Positions 21,431 through 34,871 of a DNA stretch of 64,000 nt are shown piece by piece. The first letter of the stretch is position 1. The number at the start of each line of letters is the position of its first letter. The DNA comes from Conus ventricosus (lineage: Eukaryota > Mollusca > Gastropoda > Neogastropoda > Conidae): contig JAFLJL010014642.1 of NCBI GenBank assembly GCA_018398815.1, positions 1-64,000 on the forward strand. The letters are read 5' to 3'. Position numbers and translations under genes: made by a program. The notes under the pieces were generated by a model. That model did no database searches and was not told the origin of the DNA. It saw only the letters and a program-made list of their open reading frames with translations.

Positions 21431-24400
21431 GGCTATCTACTGGATGTACTTGTACCCAAAAAAAATGTCTTTTTCAAATGCAATAACTTTTTATTAACTT
21501 CACACGAGTACATTTTCCTTTTCAGTATTACCAATTGACATATTCAGATAACTCTTTTTTTTTTTAGCAGATTGTTCCCCCCGGGGTCTTCCCTTCTAGG
21601 AATTGACGCTGGACAATGTAATTTCAAAAAAATCCCGGAATTTTAATTTTGAAATCGAAAAATTTGAAATAAAATTTTTTTAAAACACAGATCAAAAAAG
21701 TGTAAATTCTAAAAAGTCGGTTTCCCTTTTAAATTTTTCAAAATCCCCCCCCATTCCCAAAAGCAAAAGATAGGTTTCTTTTCCCACTCTCGTCTTCCAT
21801 TCTTTTTTCATTCCCCCTCTCTCCCCCCCTCGTTCCCCTCTGTGTGTTTGGTTTTTTCATTGTTTTCTTTAGTTCGTGTAATCTGTGTCCCCGTGTACGG
21901 CGTGCCTACCCTTCATTCTTACTTTTTTTTCCTTCGTAGTTGGGTTTTTTCTTGCTACTGGGTTTTTTTACTGGGTGCCTTGGTACTGGTGGGAACTAAA
22001 GTTTTGTTTTTTTTGTATTGTCCTCCCTTCTCCCCCTCCCCCCTCTTGCCCCCTCTCACTGTCCCCTCAAAGCTGTATCGCGGTGGTCCGCATGTTTGTA
22101 GATTGTCTGCCGCAACCCCCCCCCTGGGTTTGGCCCCCTCCGTCTCCCCCCCCACCCCCGTTCTCCTCTCCTTTCCCCCTTCTAGGTGACTCGCTTTACC
22201 TTTTTTTACAATGTGACCCTTTTCTTGCGCCGGGTTTGGTGTGTCAAATTGGCGCCCCGCCCGCCGCGCGCCTGCATCGGTATGCCGACCCGGTGGTCCC
22301 CGAGGGGTTCTGTTTTTCCTTGGGTTTGTTTTGGTTTTTTTGGGTGTGTGTATGGTGACCCGTGTGAGCACTGGTTTTTGTTGAACTGGGAGTGGCGCAG
22401 TGTTTCTGTTTGTGTGTTGCATATGCCTTCATTTTCTTTCCTAGACACCCCCCCCTTTCCCATTTTTCCCCCTTCCCTTTTTTTCCCCGCCCCTGGCACC
22501 TCTCTATTACCCTCCGCTCCATCTCTCTGTTTTTTTGGGGTTTCCCCAGGGTTCCGACCCCGGTCCCAAAAACCCCCGATCTCCCTCCCCCTCTCCCCTC
22601 CTTCTCCCCCCCTGGCATCGCTTTTACTCTCCATACACTCCCCTTTTCCTGCCCCACTCCTCTCTCACCCCTTTTATCCCCCGTCACCCTTTCTGGCGTC
22701 TCATCTTTGTAATCTGCTCAGTTTCTTTCTTTTTTTCTCTTTCCTTTTTTCATTCCCCTCTTTTTCTCTTCTCAAAATCATTTACCCCCTTTCCCCCTTC
22801 CTTTGCTTCTCCCCAGTCTCTCTCTCTCTCTCAGTCCCCCCTTTCAGTTCCCATCCCTTCCTATAGTCTCTGTGGGGCCCCCTTCAGATGCCGACCTCTT
22901 CTTTCAAACACGTTGTTATTGTCTCTTGATGCCTTTTGTGGCGTATCCCTGCCCTTCCGCCCTCATATCTGTAGCTCTGTCCGCGGTCCCCTGGGCCGCT
23001 CCCCTGGGCCGTATCCCCTCCGTGGTCCTTGGCCGCCCCTGGCCTACGTCCGCTCCCCTGATCCCTAGGTCCGCTCCGCTGGTAGTTTGGGCTGCTCCCT
23101 CAATACAGCTTCCTCCGACGAAGTAGGGACTTGCCCATCCCCCACTACGTAATTTTGCTGTCTGGCGCCTCTCCGTCCCCGGCTCACCCTGACCTTCTTT
23201 TTCATGGGTTTCCTGGCCCCCCGGGTTCCCTTTTCCCGCGGCGTCCCCCCTCGAAAAATTTTTGGTACCCGGCTAGGGCGTTTGTTTTCTGGGGTGCCTT
23301 TTCCCCGCCGTAGCCCGTTTCTGCGCTCGCCCCCCCAGCGTCCTCCTTTATGTACTTTCCGTATCCTTTAACAATATCTTACATTTCTCGGGGCCCCTCC
23401 CTTCGTCTCCTTCTTTTTAACCCCTGAACTTTAGGTTTTCCCTTTGGGAAAACCTAATTTGTCCATTCGTCCTCATTTGCTATCTGCCTGCCCCTGGTTC
23501 CTGGTTTGTCTAAATGTTGAACTGCCCTTTTTTTGCCTGTATGTCTTTTTTGTGTCCGCTGCTTTGAACTAGATTGGGGATGTGTCTGCCATTTGTGTCT
23601 GTTTTGCATCTATCTTCTTAATTGTGTTTACCCGTGATTTGGAAAGGTCCCCCCAAGATGTGATTGTAGTGAAATTTTTTGTCATCTGCGTTTCCCTCGG
23701 GTAGTCTGGTGTCGATTCTGTGTTCCCTTGCGTGCTTCTTCCTCAATTTTCTCATTAACACCGGGCGGGGGTTGTTCGATATCGTTTTCTGAGAATCAGC
23801 CCCCTGTGTAGATCGAAAGTTCAAAAAGGGTCAGAATGCCCCTACAAACACTTCGGATTGCTCCGACCCGGCCCTGCAATTTTGTTTCCCAACTGACCAA
23901 TTAAGATCGCTGTCAGGGCCCCCTTCTGCTTGCCGTCATCGCCGCCATCTTTTTTGACTTTTACTGACCTCGTTTCAGTTCGTTTTACCCCTTTTTATCG
24001 AAACGGTGGCAGTTCCGTCCCCCCTTCCCCACCGATCACACCTTCTAACAATTGGTCTCGGGCCAAAAGCCACTGTGGTCTGTCCAGAGCATGACGTGGG
24101 TTGTGCTAAAGTCCAAAAAAACCCGAAACACAGCAGTACTCCTTCACCCCTGCTATTTGACCCTCTCTCATCCCTTCACTTCCTTTTCCTTCCTTTCCCC
24201 CACTGCCCTCCAAACATCCGTTTGGCCCCACTCGCACAGGTCTATCTTCTGCGTTTTCGTAGCTACAGGGCACTTTTTAAAAACATTCTGCGAAATTTAA
24301 TATCCCATGGAAGTATTGGAGCATGTAATTGCCTAACGACACCGTTTAACCGGGCCATCCGCGCGATGTTTACAGTCGCCTCTTGTTGCGTATAAAAAGA

Positions 24401-27400
24401 AGGAGAGAGAGAGGGAGATGCGTCCGTTTCCAAAACACCAAAAAGCCCCGCCCCGTGTCGCAGTGGGTTTTAATGCAAAGTGTAAATGAGGGGGTACTAA
24501 ACCACCATTAAAAGCCTCCGAGGGCCAACCCGCGCAACTCATCGAAAGAAGAAGAAAAAAAAAAGAGGAGAAAACAAGAAGATGAACAAGCATGAGGAGA
24601 TCAGGAAGAAAAAAGTACCTGAAGAAGAACAAAGGGGTGCAGAAGAAAAATAATTCGCTATAACTTTAAAAAAATTAAAAACGTTTTTTTGGGCGATGAA
24701 CTGGTGCACAGTTTTTTAAAATTTTTTCGTTTTCTTCCTGGTTTAATGTTTTGGGCACCCAAAAAAAAGGTGTGAGTAAATACAGTTGGATTGAGAGGAA
24801 AAACGTATTCTTCTTTTTCTGATTGTTTGAACAATCAACAGGTGTGCTCTGTATTTTCTGTTGATGGCCCCCACCACTTTTTTATCGCCCGAAATGTCTG
24901 TTGTGTAAGTCTGATTTAAAATTACCATTCCTAAGCTAATCTGCAATGGTTTTTTTGATCCTGCCCCAACCAAAGAATAGTAGGAGGGGAAAAGTGGGGT
25001 TTCGTAGCAGAAAAAGTTAAAAGGCTGATAGAGTTTGTTTACTTAACGTTGTTGGAAGGTTTTCCACAAAATACGTACTAGGTAAAAAAAGTTTTTTATA
25101 TAATTCAGTTCTAAAACGGGCACTGTTCTTTCTTGGCCCCTCCCATGGAAAAGATTTTGGTCGAGAAAAAAAAAAGGAAAAAGACAGCTAAATTTGGACA
25201 GACCATTAACATTTTATGAAATTGTATAGCTTGTGTCTTTTCCCTCTTTTTTGTAATCAAAAGCCAGATTTGTATAATTTTGGTGACTGTTCCTTTAACC
25301 CCCCCTGATAGTCGAATTGCTTTTAGGGGTGCTTTTCTAACATAATTGACTGGGGTTTTGTGCAGTTATCCCCCAAAAAGCGCGTAGCAAAATGGGGCAA
25401 AATAAAGGATTTGTAATCGTCTCCAAAGTTTTTGGTTTCTGTATTTGATTTTTTAAGACACGCAATTAACATATTCACTTTTTTGGGGTTGAATTGGATG
25501 TGTTCGTCCCCCCTTTTTCCCTTTTTTTTTCTTTTTTTTCCTTCCCTTTTTTTCCCCCCCCTAAAATTTTCAAATTGTTTTTTTTTTGAAAATTTTCCAA
25601 AGTTTAAGGAAAATTTTGAAGGTCCCCTTTTGTTTCTTCCATGTGTGGAAAATTTGGAATGATAAAAAAGTATATGGAAAAAAGTTCCGTTTTATTTCTT
25701 TGTTAAGTTAAAAAATTTCAAAAAGTTTGGGGCACGGGAACTTTTAACGATTTGTTTCTCTCCCCAAAATTTTTTTGAATATTTCCCCCCCCCGGAAAAA
25801 CAGTATCATTTTTGCTTTTTTTTTTTTTTTTTTGTTTTAATTCCAAAATTTTAAAAGTGTTTATTTTTTCGTAAAGAAGACCCCAAATGGGAAACTGTGT
25901 TTTGTCAAGGCTTTGTTTTCTTCATTCGGGAAAACAAACCATTTCTAAATTTTACTTCTTGGCCCCCTCGTTTTTTTGAAACAAATTTAAAGGTGAAAAT
26001 GAAAAACAAGGGGGTTGAAATGACTCGCCAAAAATCCCCCCTTTTTGTCCCCCCCCCCCCCCCCTTTCCCCCCAAGACCCCCCCCCTTTTTAAATATTTT
26101 TTCTTCGCCGGGTCGTCCTTTCCCCTTTTTTAACCAAAATTTTGGATGGGCCCGAGGCAAAAATGGGGGAATTTTGGAGGAAAGGGGAAAATGAAAAGAA
26201 ACTTCCCCCCTGTTTTTTTTTTTCCCCCCCCCCCCCCCCTTGGGGGTCCGCACAATTACCCCAGAAAAAAAGGGGGAAAATTTGGGGGGTTCCTCCCGAA
26301 AACTTCTGTTTGTTTTTGGGGGGTCGGTTTTTTCGATTTCTTTACCCTTTCCCCGCGGGGGGTTTGGGGCCAGGGAACAAATTTTCTTTTTCCCCAGGAA
26401 TATTGCCCTGGAAAAGGAAAATAGGAAAGATAAAACCCGGATTTTTTTTGGCCACGCGGGCGAAACCCACCCCCAAACACCCACACACAAACCCAAAAAA
26501 GGGGGGATAAAAAAAAAACACACAACCAAACCCCCCACACACAACAACCACACAACCCCATACACCAACACAACCACAAAAGCGTCAAAAACAACCCCAA
26601 CACACCCAAAAAACCCCCCCCAACACACACACACACAACACACACACCCAAAAACACACACACCAAACCCCACCGCCGCACGCAAAACAAAAAAAAACAA
26701 AAACAACCAACACCAACCCCAACCCCCTTTCCCATTTTTTTTTTTTTTTTTTTTTTAACCGCTTTCCCAAAAAACCCCACAAAAACCCACCCAACCACAA
26801 TTTTTTAACACCCAAAAACACAACCCCCAAACACCCCCGGACGTTTGTTGGTGGGATTACAGGAAGGGGAAATGGGGGGGGTTTTTTGTGTTCCATGGGG
26901 GGCCTTCCCCTTTCAATAAAAGTTTTTTTTTTTATAAATGAAAACCCAGGGGGGGAAATAAAGGTGAAAATGGACGTCATTTTATTGCAAACGAAAAAAT
27001 TTAAGGACTCCCCCCCAAAAAATTTTTCTTTGTTTTTTTTTCTGTTTTCGGGGGAGGGCGCGGGCGGCCAAAAAACAAACAAAAAAACCCAAACAACACA
27101 AACAACAACGAAAAGACGGGCCGCCCCCCACGCCGGCCCCCGCCGCCGAGCCGCGCGCCACACCCCCACACCCACCACCACCAACACACACAACACACAC
27201 CCACACGCACGCACCCCCCCCACCACCACGACGAAAGCACGCCGCCGCCCGCACACACACACACACACACCACCCCACCAACACAACAACACGCCGCCCC
27301 CCCCACCACCAAACCAAGCAACCACGGAAACGCACGGGGGCCGAACCCCTTTTAACACCACAACAAATTTTACCTTTTTTTCACCACGGGGGGAAAAAAA

Positions 27401-27900
27401 ACAAAAAGAAATCAAATTTTTCCTGGGGAAAAAAAAGAATAATTCCGAGGGGGCGTTTGGAGGAAAAAAAAGCGTTTGAACCCGGGAAATGGATCAGTGG
27501 GGGGTTTTTCAGCTCACGGGGTTCGTGGGTTTTAACCCAAAGTCCAAAGGGTTTCGTGAAAAAAAAAGAAAGTAAAAACCAGGGGCCCTTCCCAGTTCAG
27601 CAGTTCTGGGAAAAATTTTTTCCCGCCCGTGGATATGCATTGTTTTAAAAGGAAAAAAAGAAAAAACCTTACCCAAACCTTTAAAAACCCAAACGAAGTA
27701 ATTTCGAAGAAAAAACCCCCCCAAAGGGCCCAAAATTGTTCTTTTAAAAAAAACCCCCGTATTTAAATTTCCATGACAAATTTTTTAAGGACATGAAAAA
27801 AGAAAAAAAAAAAACTCCAAACCTTTTTCCCCAAAAAGGGTTAAACCGAGGGGATTCCAAAAAAAGATGACGCAAAAAAATTTTTCCCTTTTCAGACACA
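21431..27900. other. Homopolymer-rich, probably unpolished sequence; no gene assignable
   Basis: Runs of 4-20 identical bases dominate, with C/T-rich stretches at about 21.8-23.1 kb, A/C-rich stretches at about 26.45-27.3 kb and mixed stretches elsewhere. Several frames of 60-280 residues are open simply because composition is skewed. A minus-strand segment near 25500-25330 and a 76-residue minus frame at 24973-24743 have more normal composition, but I cannot name them. More of the second LINE (ORF1) may be hidden here. Confidence 0.6.
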
Positions 27901-28101
27901 AGTAATACCCTGAGAATACTTAGAGTTCCAAGTATTCAGCCTTAATTATGAATTAATCCAACAATGTGCCTCGGGCAGAATGTAAAGTAGCCATGTTTTG
28001 ACCAAAATTTCTGCTTATGTATATACTTTGGATTAATTCACAAATCTAGGGGATTTTTGTAAAAAAATTTCAGCGTTTCTATTTGCTCATTCTCTCGCAA
28101 G

Positions 28102-28423
28102 ACTGTCTGCTATTTCATTCCACTTTATACTGTCTGCTGTTTCATTCCACTTTATACTGTCTGCCATTTCATTCCACTTTATACTGTCTGCTATTTCATT
28201 CCACTTATACTGTCTGCTGTTTCATTCCACTTTATACTGTCTGCTATTTCATTCCACTTTATACTGTCTGCTGTTTCATTCCACTTTATACTGTCTGCTG
28301 TTTCTTCCACTTTAACTGTCTGCTGTTTCATTCCACTTTATACTGTCTGCTATTTCACTCCACTTTATACTGTCTGCTGTTTCATTCCACTTTATACTGT
28401 CTGCTGTTTCATTCCACTTTATA
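28102..28423 (+). repeat. 27-bp minisatellite, 12 copies
   Basis: Twelve head-to-tail units of CTGTCTGCTGTTTCATTCCA plus CTTTATA, with TGCTA/TGCTG/TGCCA variants and a few one-base deletions. Because 27 is a multiple of three, one frame reads a nine-residue repeat, LLFHSTLYC. That is a by-product of the unit length, not evidence of a gene. Confidence 0.95.
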
Positions 28424-30547
<2,124 letters not shown>

Positions 30548-30775
30548 TCAAGGTCTGACCAGCGCATTGGGCTAATGCGTAGGTCAGACACCGTTAAGTC
30601 GTAGCCACGAGACCCTCTTCTTCAATTGTCTCATCTTAGTTGTTAACCCATTTATCCATCAGCTTAAAATCATGCGTAGTGTGGTCTCAAAACTTAGCGG
30701 ATGTAGTGTAGCGTATATGGACTAGTCCGCACTCAGTGACGCCTCCTTGATGAAACTGAAACTTACTCAGTGAGG
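30548..30775 (+). repeat. Probable SINE-type dispersed repeat with hairpin and 3' tail
   Basis: It opens with a strong hairpin at 30553-30591: GGTCTGACC and GCGCATT pair with AATGCGT and GGTCAGAC. It ends with GTGTAGCGTATATGGAC, GCAGTGACGCCTCCTTGATG-like sequence and a short GAAACT repeat. I recall this end module from many gastropod loci, but cannot verify copy number here. It occurs once in this window. Confidence 0.5.
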
Positions 30776-30845
30776 GTGGGAAATAGAAATCCAAGAGAGG
30801 ATGTGTCTGTTGTTGGTCTTGGAGTTTAAACCACAGAGGGTGTAC

Positions 30846-30945
30846 GATCCCCCCCCCCCCCCCCTTTCCTTTCTCCCCACCCACGTGGCCACAGGTAAAA
30901 AAAATAATCTATTGACAGAAAGAAACCAAAACAAATCATTCAGAT

Positions 30946-30983
<38 letters not shown>

Positions 30984-31030
30984 CTCTCTCTCTCTCTCTC
31001 CTCTCTCCTCTCTCTCTCTCTCTCTTGTCA
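30846..31030. repeat. C homopolymer and (CT)n tract
   Basis: A C run at about 30849-30864 and a CT repeat with few interruptions at about 30950-31025. Confidence 0.95.
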
Positions 31031-31159
31031 GCTGAATACCATCTCTTATTCTATTAACTGAACTTCTTTTGATCAATAGTCAATCTCTCTTACCTGTAAA
31101 TGCCACCGCCTTTCATGACCCGCCGTGGACTATGAGCTGGCTTGCTTTGCCAGCGTGAA

Positions 31160-31310
31160 ACTTTACCGCGTTGTTAACCCCGCCGAGAGGATGCACCCCA
31201 CGTACTTTGGTTTGTTTGTTTGTCTGTCAACAAAGAGACGCGATATCTACCGGTCCAATTTTGACGAAATCTGTTAGAAAGATGGAATTAGGCCAAAGCA
31301 AGCCAGACGA
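31160..31310 (+). repeat. Conserved-looking repeat segment with TTTG/TCTG run
   Basis: Contains an iterated GTTTGTTTGTCTGTC and then CGATATCTACCGGTCCAATT and ACGAAATCTGTTAGAAAGAT. The plan (TTTG/TCTG run, then a 'cgatc/ccggtcc...tctg' block) resembles 36003-36120, suggesting related interspersed elements. Low confidence. Confidence 0.4.
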
Positions 31311-31404
31311 GGGTGGGGGGGGGGGGGGGGGTGTCCTTGGTGCCCGGACCTTTCGCCCACCTCCCCCACCTCCTCCTTCCCGGCTTGTGAAGGATCCCAA
31401 GACC

Positions 31405-31823
31405 CCGTTTCTTCTTCTTCTTCTGCCTACGCAGGCTGATACTCCTGCGGACACTCCCTGTATAGACAGGCAAGTATTAATCCCATCTGTCCAACAAAGG
31501 GAGTGGAGTTTTGTGTGCATGACTGTTTTTTTATCCCGCCATTAAGGCAGCCATACTCCATCTTCGGGGAAGGTGCATGCTATGTGTAACGTGTCATTCA
31601 TACCAACGGCAAAGTTCTTCCGAAAGTTGGTGATGGGATTTTACGTGTGTGCAAGATGCTATGCGTGCGTTCACACACGGAACCTCGGTTTATAGTCTCA
31701 TTCGAAGGACTGTATGGGAAAAATACCCCTGTGCCGAAACGGCCCGGCGGAGATTCGAACCCGCAACCCTTGGATCACGAGTCCGGCGCTCTACTAACTG
31801 AGCTATTCCGGACCCCAGACCCC
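31405..31823 (-). mobile_element. tRNA-derived SINE
   Basis: On the minus strand a tRNA-like head (31814-31741) is followed by a body and a 3' (GAA)n tail at about 31425-31408. The body includes TTTTTCCCATACAGTCC, a GTGTGTGAACGCACGCATAGC block, and CCTTCCCCGAAGATGGAGTA. RNA polymerase III A- and B-box-like blocks (TAGCTCAGTTAGTAGAGC and GGTTCGAATC) are visible. This structure is that of a SINE mobilised by LINE machinery. I recognise the body from molluscan genomes. An internal G/C-homopolymer patch lies outside, at 31316-31330. Confidence 0.8.
31741..31814 (-). tRNA. tRNA-like head of the SINE (not a functional tRNA)
   Basis: A 74-nt cloverleaf can be drawn on the minus strand. The acceptor GGTCCGG pairs with CCGGGCC, the D-arm is GCTC...GAGC, the anticodon loop is CTCGTGA (CGT, Thr-like) and the T-arm carries GGTTCGAAT. 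The anticodon stem and T-arm have mismatches and the sequence continues straight into the SINE body, so it is a SINE promoter rather than a tRNA gene. Confidence 0.6.
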
Positions 31824-31906
31824 GTTTTGAACTCTCCCATCCCACTGCCTGGCTTGTAAATAAAATCTGTCGAGGTATTTCCGTTGAATTGGCAAATTCA
31901 GTCGGA

Positions 31907-31908
<2 letters not shown>

Positions 31909-31956
<48 letters not shown>

Positions 31957-32000
31957 TATATATATATATATATATATACTATATATATATATATATATAA
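31909..32000. repeat. (CA)n(TA)n compound microsatellite
   Basis: About 20 CA units followed by TA units with a few interruptions to about 32000. Confidence 0.97.
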
Positions 32001-33655
32001 ATATATGAACAAATAAATGACTAAATAAGCAAGAAAACATAGGTAAATGAAATGAAATAAAAGCCAGCAAATCAAAATCCCAAGTAAACAAGCATATGAA
32101 TGAAATAAATTATGTCAATGTTTTGGCATACTTGTTCCGCAAACCAGTTCACTGTAGGTGAGTGTGAATCTGACTGTAATTAAATAGCTAAAGTACATGC
32201 AAATCAGGAAATAGATACACAGTCAACGTATAAGGAAACAAACCCAAACGAACAAAATCAGAAACAAAAACTGAAATAAAGAAAAAAGACATTAAAAAAA
32301 GCATGCAAGCAATAAACCCTAGTTTCCCAGTTCACACGGATGCAAGAAAAAAACAACAACAAAAAAACACGAAAACGTTAGTGATATAATTAAGATGAGG
32401 AAACAAAGAGTGGGGGGAGATGGGTGGTAAGAAATGAAATGTTCACACAGCCAGTTATTGATGGATGAAGAGACAAGAAAGGGGTAGAGTGTGCGAAGGG
32501 GAGGGAAGGGGAAGACGCTGGTGTGGGTTGGGGAGGGTAGCACACGTGTAGCGTGTGCGTATGTGTGTCGAACCTATATATACAAGTGACAGGCATCAAC
32601 AGCGCAGTTGACTTCAACGGCACACAGGCGGAAACCAACCAAAGGACGGTGTAGCATCTGTGAAGACTGCGCTCGGACTTGCTCTGGGACCACTTACGAC
32701 ACGGAAAGGTTGGTCAAAAAGAATGTACTTTTGCTTGTAGATCTACCATTGTCAAACCCAGAATGGGAAACGAGTGATTGCATGACAAAAAAAACAACAA
32801 CAAAAAACGATGGACAAACGCACGGATTTGTGCTTCTCGAAAACGACGGGAGAAAACTAGTAAGCAATATAAAATGAATTCGAGGCTTCCTTTAGTTACG
32901 ATGATCAAAATCCACCACCCATTTTAAAGCACGCTTTTCATCAGTAAACTTTTATTGTTACACCAGCGCACTGACTATTCATTTATAACATTTCACGGTT
33001 TACTCATTTCATCAGTTTGCTTTCAAACGTGTTTGCAGCAAACGCTGTATTGGAGTATTGCCGCCTTCTGTAGCAAGACATCAGAGTGGGGTTGTTATGT
33101 GACAGGCTCGAAATTTCTGGCCCACCGTTCTCAGATAAAGCATACAGGAACCTTTCATCCGCTAAATCCTGCGCCTCTGGAACTCAGTTCCATCAGAGGT
33201 TAGCGGTGCCAGCTCCCTAACCCTGCAGAAATGTGGTTCGAAACTTCCGACAGTGCCGTTACTACCTGACTCCACTGAGTAACTCCAAACACTGACCCGA
33301 AGCGCATGATCGCAGACATGAATTAAACAAGAATCTCTCGACTTTGTCGGTAAATGGCGTACAAAAAAAACCCAACAACAACAAAACAGAGATAATCGTT
33401 GCTTCTTCTGACCGATTGTCTGTAAATGCGGGTGCACACTGAGAATGTTTATGGCGGATTTATCTTGCGATCAAAAAATCTTCAAGTGAATGATGTGCAC
33501 TCAAAGATAGGGAGCAAGGTAACAGAAAATTCGAGCAGAGCACCAGAAGTGAAAGTATGGTGTGCGCTAAAGGATATGGAGCAAGGTATAGAAGTTGAAG
33601 TACGTTAATCCGTCTTCACAAGGATGCTGCACTGGGTAAACTCTTTGCCAGGTAT
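32001..33655. other. No identifiable gene
   Basis: AT-rich to balanced sequence. A plus-strand frame at 32608-32877 contains a Cys-rich start (RCSICEDCARTC) that resembles a zinc-binding segment, but nothing else supports a gene. A minus frame at 33162-33437 is unremarkable. Confidence 0.5.
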
Positions 33656-33730
33656 CAGGTAAGGTGAGGTAAAGTTGCTTATAACCCAGCCGACCGCAAA
33701 GAGGCCATATCAGGCCTGTCACCACGTTGC
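33656..33730 (+). repeat. Dispersed repeat copy 2 (AGGTAAGG head)
   Basis: Same order of blocks as 404-478: iterated GGTA, CCCAGCCGACCGCAAAG, CATATCAGG and CTGTCACCACGTTG. Confidence 0.75.
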
Positions 33731-34320
33731 CAGGTATGATTAGAACTATGATGGCCTACTGAACACGTTATTTCACTTTTTGTTTGTTTGTTTGTCGGTC
33801 TGCTTGTTCTGCGCACCTCTCGGACTTTAGCATCTGCCTTCTCCTCTCGAATCGTATTCTTTAGAAGACAAACGTGGTCTTCACTAACAGTGTACACTAT
33901 GTATCCTACCTCGCTCTATGCACTTCTGCCATGACAAAGAAAATGAAGCTTGCTTAACAAAGGTGATAACAATAAACTGCCACGACATAATGGATTCCAA
34001 ATTTTTGGCCACCAACAGGCATAGCCTGATAAAGACAAACAAGAACGTTAACTTACTTATCGTCAGATGTTCTGAGCAATAGGAGTGGCGGCACGGTCCG
34101 AAACAATAATCCAAATCGCATCACACGGGCAAATTTCAGTTGTCTCCCTTTCTTGTGACTGTGACTGACGGATCGTCCAATAACATGACAAACCATCCAC
34201 TTCAGCTGTTCAGAGCAACGACAAGAGACCGCACTCTTCAGAATAGAAACACAGCCGGAGAAAGTGTTCATAATGCGGTCTATCAGCTGAGCTGATCACA
34301 CCACCTGCCGAGCTAAAACA
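33731..34320. other. No identifiable feature
   Basis: Contains a TTTG run at 33778-33794. Minus-strand frames of 60-76 residues lack signatures. Confidence 0.5.
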
Positions 34321-34324
34321 GTCA

Positions 34325-34376
34325 GCCTCGCAAGCTGGGGGGTGGGGGAGACATGGGTTCGAATCCCACGCGAGGC
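34325..34376 (+). other. tRNA-like hairpin with T-loop
   Basis: GCCTCGC (34325-34331) is perfectly complementary to GCGAGGC (34370-34376). Between them a T-arm-like TGGGTTCGAATCCCA precedes the 3' strand directly, as in a tRNA acceptor/T-arm domain. The D-arm and anticodon arm are replaced by a short G-rich stretch, so the whole is only 52 nt. It may be a tRNA pseudogene, a SINE head remnant or a mini-tRNA-like structure. Confidence 0.5.
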
Positions 34377-34398
34377 ATTTATTTGTTTGTTTGATTAG

Positions 34399-34592
34399 TG
34401 GTTGTTGTTGTTGTTGTTGTCGTCGTAGTCGTCATCGTTGTTGTTGTTTGCTTTGTTGTTGTTATTGTTGTTTGTTTTGTTGTTGTTGTCGTTGTCGCCG
34501 TCGTTGTTGTTTGTTTTGTTGTTGTTTGTTTTGTTGTTGTTGTCGTCGTCGTTGTTGTTTGTTGTCATTGTTGTTTGTTTTGTCGTTGTTGT
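34399..34592. repeat. Imperfect (GTT)n/(GTC)n trinucleotide tract
   Basis: About 190 bp of GTT units with GTC, GTTT and GCC variants. Overlapping frames read poly-Val, poly-Leu, poly-Cys or poly-Gln depending on phase. Confidence 0.95.
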
Positions 34593-34871
34593 TGTATTGA
34601 TCGGCTTCTACGTGTGCTGTGGGCTGAAATATGAGAACCACACAGTCCAGTTTCCAGTGTCGTCCGCTCCACAGAAGCCTGGAACCACACAGGCCAGTTT
34701 CCATGTCGTTCACTGAACAGAAGCCTGTGTCCGCAACGTTTGCGCCTGGTTGACGGCGAGGTGTACAATGAAAGGAGCTGTCCAGTACAGCGGTGGACTC
34801 TCTGACCCGACTGGAGTTCCACGGCGTCAGCCTGATCATCCTCACCCTCAGTAATAGTCACAGGAAAAAGT

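Noticed and set aside
24743..24973. 76-residue minus frame with normal composition as a possible coding exon
   Set aside because: Isolated within corrupted sequence and not recognisable as any family.
26585..27415. 276-residue minus-strand frame
   Set aside because: Its composition (Gly, Val, Cys, Phe runs) follows A/C homopolymers on the plus strand, and an opposite-strand frame is open over the same bases.
28102..28423. Possible CRISPR-like array of regular repeats
   Set aside because: Units are contiguous with no unique spacers, and all other evidence indicates a eukaryotic genome.
31741..31814. Functional tRNA-Thr gene
   Set aside because: Anticodon-stem and T-arm mismatches, and direct continuation into a SINE body with a (GAA)n tail.
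32608..32877. Cys-rich start of an 89-residue frame as a transposase zinc-binding tail
   Set aside because: Only one short CxxC-like segment; nothing upstream resembles a transposase.
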